From positions 1-36,738 of the forward strand of contig CAJXVR010000032.1 in assembly GCA_913061285.1 (NCBI GenBank): DNA of 36,738 nt, in the 5' to 3' direction. The number at the start of each line of letters is the position of its first letter. Within the stretch, counting starts at the first letter, position 1. Source of the stretch: an uncultured Verrucomicrobiota bacterium (GTDB lineage: Bacteria; Verrucomicrobiota; Verrucomicrobiia; Limisphaerales; AAA164-E04). A model generated the notes under the pieces. The model made no database searches. It was given only the letters and a program-made list of their open reading frames with translations, and had not been told where the DNA came from. Positions 33,810 to 36,738 of the stretch are shown in pieces. A program made the translations under genes and the position numbers.

Positions 33810-35291
33810 CTAGAGCGCAGGGGCAATCCACTGTGGGATGCCTCGAGTCTTGAGTTGGTTTTGGTATCGGATCGATTGAGGCTGCTCCGCGGCAAGGGGG
33901 GCGTTCTCGTTAACCATGAGAGGCAGGGTCTTTTCCCACCACTGATCGTAGGCCTTGCGAAGTTCGCTTATGACTTGAGGGTGGCTTGAGGCCACATTCT
34001 TCGTTTCGAAAGGATCGTTGCTGATGTCGTAGAGCTCTTTGTTATTGACCAAGCGCCATCGGCTGGTTCGAACTGCGCAATTGCGAAATTTACTTTTGTT
34101 GGGATCGCTTCCTTTTTCCCAACGGCCTTGATGAACAAAAAGGTGTCGGCTGCCCCAAGAAGCCGTTGGATTTTCGAGGAGGGGAATAAGCGACCGTCCG
34201 TTGCGTTCTTGGATCCCCTTAGGAACTTGGATTCCGGCTAGGTCAGTGATGGTTTGATAGAGGTCAATGTGCGCGGTGAGCTGAGGGATATCAATGCCTT
34301 CGCCAAGAACGCCTTTCCAGCGCCAGAATGATGGCACATGAGTGCCACCTTCATAGGGAGATCCTTTGCCAGTCTTAAATCCGGCGCTGAAGATTGGGGT
34401 GGCTTTACCGTGCCGCTTTGCTCGGCGTCCGGCCTGTCCGTTGTCCGTCATAAAGATAACAAGGGTGTTGTCCCAGGCATTCCATTCGTCGAGCTTACTC
34501 ATGAGTAAACCGAAGTTCTTGTCAATATTGGCGATCATTCCATAGCGACCGGCGGTGTTCTCATCCCACCCTTGGTCGAGAAAGGGTTGTTTGAATGCTC
34601 TTGGAGCGATCATGGGGCCGTGAGGGGCGTTTGGCGTGATGTAAGCAAAGAACGGGGTTTGCGCTTCGTGTTGCTGCTTAATCCACCCAATGGCTGCTTG
34701 AAAGAAGACATCGGTGCAGAAGCCCTTGGTTTGAACGATGGTGTCGTTGTGCAGGATAACGTTGTCAAAGTAGCGGCCTTTCGGTTCTCTGTTCGGGGGG
34801 AAATCAGCACAACTCGAGGGGTAGGCCTGACCGATGCCGCCGGCGCCGTGAATAAATGTCTCGGTGAAGCCCCGGTTGTAGGGTTGGTAGGCATCTTCAT
34901 CGCCTAAATGCCATTTGCCGAAAATTCCTGTCTGGTAGCCTGATTTAGCGAGGAGTTCAGGAAAGGTGGTGGTGGAGAGTGCCATCCGTTCTCGTTCTTT
35001 GATGGTGTGAGTCACGCCGTTGCGGAATTCGTGTCGACCACTCATGATGGCTGCTCGAGTCGGGGCACAGGTTGGGCTCACGTGAAAGTCTGTGAAGCGA
35101 GTCGATTGCCGATAGAATGTGTCGAGATTGGGGGTCTTGAGGACGGGGTTTCCCAAACAAGAGAGATCGCCCATTCCCTGATCATCCGTCATGACGAGGA
35201 TGATGTTGGGTCGACTCTTCGTTAGCGACGCGGCATTGGCTTGAAACACCGAGGTGGCGATCACCGATATCAGAAGGAGAAGCACGCTCAT
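33810..35291 (-). CDS. Exported arylsulfatase
   Basis: The 493-residue type I sulfatase starts at the ATG complementary to 35289-35291; its signal peptide is LLLLISVIATSVFQANA. NIILVMTDDQGMGDLSC supplies the first metal ligands. CAPTRAAIMSGR is the formylglycine motif (C75), here in the C-x-P-T-R variant. GIFGKWHLGDEDAY, PNAPHGPM, IFMTDNGQ and PYEGGTHVPSFWRW complete the active site and fold. It removes sulfate esters from a glycan or small ester outside the cytoplasm; the substrate is not predictable. An anaerobic or FGE-type maturation factor is required but absent from the window. The propeller gene upstream (stop at 35365) is 73 bp away on the same strand. Confidence 0.93.
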   Translation of the reverse strand: MSVLLLLISVIATSVFQANAASLTKSRPNIILVMTDDQGMGDLSCLGNPVLKTPNLDTFYRQSTRFTDFHVSPTCAPTRAAIMSGRHEFRNGVTHTIKERERMALSTTTFPELLAKSGYQTGIFGKWHLGDEDAYQPYNRGFTETFIHGAGGIGQAYPSSCADFPPNREPKGRYFDNVILHNDTIVQTKGFCTDVFFQAAIGWIKQQHEAQTPFFAYITPNAPHGPMIAPRAFKQPFLDQGWDENTAGRYGMIANIDKNFGLLMSKLDEWNAWDNTLVIFMTDNGQAGRRAKRHGKATPIFSAGFKTGKGSPYEGGTHVPSFWRWKGVLGEGIDIPQLTAHIDLYQTITDLAGIQVPKGIQERNGRSLIPLLENPTASWGSRHLFVHQGRWEKGSDPNKSKFRNCAVRTSRWRLVNNKELYDISNDPFETKNVASSHPQVISELRKAYDQWWEKTLPLMVNENAPLAAEQPQSIRYQNQLKTRGIPQWIAPAL

Positions 35292-35364
35292 AGGATCGGT
35301 ATATTGTGGGGTCCCATCCCTGGAATGGGAAGCGTTGACTTTCCCAAGTTTGAGCTGCCAAGAC

Positions 35365-36336
35365 TTATTCTGTGTGTGTCTCGATCGAAACAATCAGGTT
35401 TGTTTTTCCTTGGTCTACCTTGAGAAGACGGGGCCCGAAGTTGCCCTTCTTTGACTGATAGCCAGCCTCCATGACGTAAAGGATCCCATTTTCCTCCAGG
35501 GCAGCGACCGGATACCAGGGTGACTTGGATCGGAAAACCGTGGTGGGGGACTTTCCGGGAGCGATCTTAGTGACTTTTCGCCCTCCGCTACTTGCAACGA
35601 AGGCATTGCCGTTGGGACTGACCCCGATCCCAAAGAGAAGATTGAAGTGGTCCTCGGGAAAGGGCGGATTCGTTGGGTTTTTCTCCTTAAGGTCTGAGGC
35701 AAGGCATTCGAGCGCGCCTTCCGGAGATATCTTGAAGAGGCTACCGCCGGATTCATAGGTGTCGGCGACGTAAAGGTTCTCGTTGTGGTCCATCTGCATC
35801 GACATGATCCGTCCGAATTGGTGATCAAGGAAGAGGGTGGGGACTTGATTGGGAAGTCGGTGGTATATTCTTCGATCGAATGGGTAATAGATGCGGCCGG
35901 TTCGGTCGACGGTGAAGTTGACCCCGCTAAACAGGTGAGACTCAGTTGTTGGAGGAATCACGATCTGCTTTTCACCCTCGGGGGACAGCTTCCAGAGCGT
36001 GTTTTCGTTGGTTGCTTTTTCGGGAAGGTATTCGTGATCCGTTCCCCATATCGAATTGTCGGCTCCTTGGAAGAGAAAGTGGCAGTGCTCATCGACAAGC
36101 ATTTTGCTGAGTCCGTTTCTTTCGCTGAACTGCCAAATGGTTCCGGCATTGTGCAGGACGTCACAGAAGACGAAGGTCTGCTCCCCCGTTTTGATTAACC
36201 CGAAGGAAGGGTGAGCGGAACCTTCGACAAGACTGGCTCCAAGGGTGATGGTGACGACTAGGTTTCTAAGTGCCGCTTGGTATCGGGACGTTAGGGCGTT
36301 CGTGCCGACATTCAGCAAATCTCGATTTCGATCCAT
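35365..36336 (-). CDS. NHL/SMP-30-like beta-propeller protein
   Basis: The 323-residue protein is probably exported: a hydrophobic segment VVTITLGASLVEGSA lies at about 27-41. Repeats of the NHL/SMP-30 kind follow: FTVDRTGRIYYPFD, MQMDHNENLYVADTY, GIGVSPNGNAFVASSGG and ALEENGILYVMEAG. No catalytic set of a lactonase is clear. It precedes the sulfatase by 73 bp and is likely in the same transcript, where it may bind the same polymer. Confidence 0.8.
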   Translation of the reverse strand: MDRNRDLLNVGTNALTSRYQAALRNLVVTITLGASLVEGSAHPSFGLIKTGEQTFVFCDVLHNAGTIWQFSERNGLSKMLVDEHCHFLFQGADNSIWGTDHEYLPEKATNENTLWKLSPEGEKQIVIPPTTESHLFSGVNFTVDRTGRIYYPFDRRIYHRLPNQVPTLFLDHQFGRIMSMQMDHNENLYVADTYESGGSLFKISPEGALECLASDLKEKNPTNPPFPEDHFNLLFGIGVSPNGNAFVASSGGRKVTKIAPGKSPTTVFRSKSPWYPVAALEENGILYVMEAGYQSKKGNFGPRLLKVDQGKTNLIVSIETHTE

Positions 36337-36417
36337 GCGGGAAGCTTAGAGGGAACGTCGCCCTTGTATCTAGGGAGAGTTTGTAAGGAATCTGTCAGTC
36401 CGTAGGCGGTTCCGTAC

Positions 36418-36447
36418 AAAAAAGTGGTCTCGTTGGAACGAGACCAC
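36418..36447 (-). terminator. Rho-independent terminator
   Basis: On the minus strand GTGGTCTCGTT and AACGAGACCAC form an 11-bp stem around a very short loop, followed by a T-run (complement of the A-run at 36418-36423). It lies 32 bases after the stop of the YlbF-like gene. Confidence 0.9.
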
Positions 36448-36478
36448 CGTCTAAAAGCCGTTTCGAATGAGGGGAATC

Positions 36479-36708
36479 TTAGCTGTGGCAACCACAGCCG
36501 GATCCACAGCTTTCTTCACCTAAGTCTTCGCTTGTCGGAGTTCGTCCTAACTCGAAGGTCTTGCTGACCGTCTTATTGACTGACTGAGTGATGGTGTGAA
36601 TTTCCTCTTGGGCATCCAGGAAACCCTTGGCAACTGGGTTGCTGAAGAGTGCTTCCCGGTCTTTTTCGAAAGATGCGACGACGGATTCGTCAAGCTGTTC
36701 TCCTGAGT
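36479..36708 (-). CDS. YlbF-like protein, 3' end only
   Basis: About 75 C-terminal residues are present, ending TSEDLGEESCGSGCGCHS before a stop at 36479-36481. The helical part (ESVVASFEKDREALFSNPVA, LDAQEEIHTITQSV) fits the YlbF/YmcA (Com_YlbF) family, whose members work in RNA processing control in Bacillus; function in other phyla is unknown. The final CGSGCGCH tail has four cysteines and could bind metal. The 5' end is lost at the contig boundary. Confidence 0.65.
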
Positions 36709-36738
36709 CTGTCTCTTATACACATCTGACGCTGCCGA
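36709..36738 (-). other. Nextera Read-1 adapter (artefact)
   Basis: CTGTCTCTTATACACATCT at 36709-36727 is the reverse complement of the Tn5 mosaic end, followed by GACGCTGCCGA of the Nextera Read-1 adapter. It is library sequence and marks the end of genomic DNA. Confidence 0.97.

Noticed and set aside
33590-33853. 87-codon plus-strand frame
   Set aside because: It overlaps the starts or ends of two minus-strand genes and shows no family features or ribosome-binding site.
1-36738. CRISPR array or rRNA
   Set aside because: No regularly spaced direct repeats and no rRNA-like sequence were seen on reading the window.

Overview
The window is one assembled contig from a free-living, probably marine or aquatic bacterium. 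I lean towards Verrucomicrobiota, near the Opitutia. This rests on several gene types I associate with that group: a divergent HLD/DFD protein kinase, a YlbF-like protein with a Cys-rich tail, a YHYH-domain protein, paired sulfatases, PQQ/FG-GAP propellers and an ECF-sigma-like protein with a long C-terminal extension. No rRNA or taxonomic marker is present, so this is inference. Both contig ends are untrimmed Illumina Nextera adapter (1-45 and 36709-36738). Genomic sequence is about 46-36708.

Layout. 46-2301: a small ORF overlaps by ATGA the start of a secreted-protein gene, which is split by a complete ~1.2 kb rve-type insertion sequence with 14-bp inverted repeats and a TA duplication. 2382-2473: tRNA-Ser(GCU), minus strand. 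2578-10078: housekeeping-type genes, namely a divergent Ser/Thr kinase, malate dehydrogenase, deoC, trpE, a histone-deacetylase-family amidohydrolase, an ApgM-family phosphoglycerate mutase lacking expected catalytic residues, and a sugar nucleotidyltransferase. 10079-10697 is non-coding apart from a terminator. 10698-16381: a small AraC-type HTH protein, a CPBP protease, a secreted PQQ-like propeller, a Tat-exported Gfo/Idh/MocA oxidoreductase, and a convergent YHYH-domain protein.

16651-23636 is a same-strand uronate/acid-sugar block: inositol oxygenase (makes D-glucuronate), a CE15-type glucuronoyl esterase (can free glucuronate groups from plant polymers), a beta-hydroxyacid dehydrogenase, a TIM-barrel isomerase and a complete tripartite TRAP transporter. 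A perfect inverted repeat sits directly in front of the inositol oxygenase start. The shared theme is import and catabolism of inositol, glucuronate and derived acid sugars. The pathway link is inferred from enzyme families.

23717-36708: two divergent orphan genes; a decayed sulfatase pseudogene behind a secreted FG-GAP propeller; a YceI lipoprotein; an orphan HicB-like protein; a sialidase-fold protein; a membrane protein next to a remarkable fusion of an ECF-sigma-like region, one membrane helix and a CotH-kinase domain; an intact sulfatase with a propeller partner; and the 3' end of a YlbF-like gene cut by the contig end. The sigma-TM-CotH fusion with its upstream membrane protein is the best candidate for an undescribed system.
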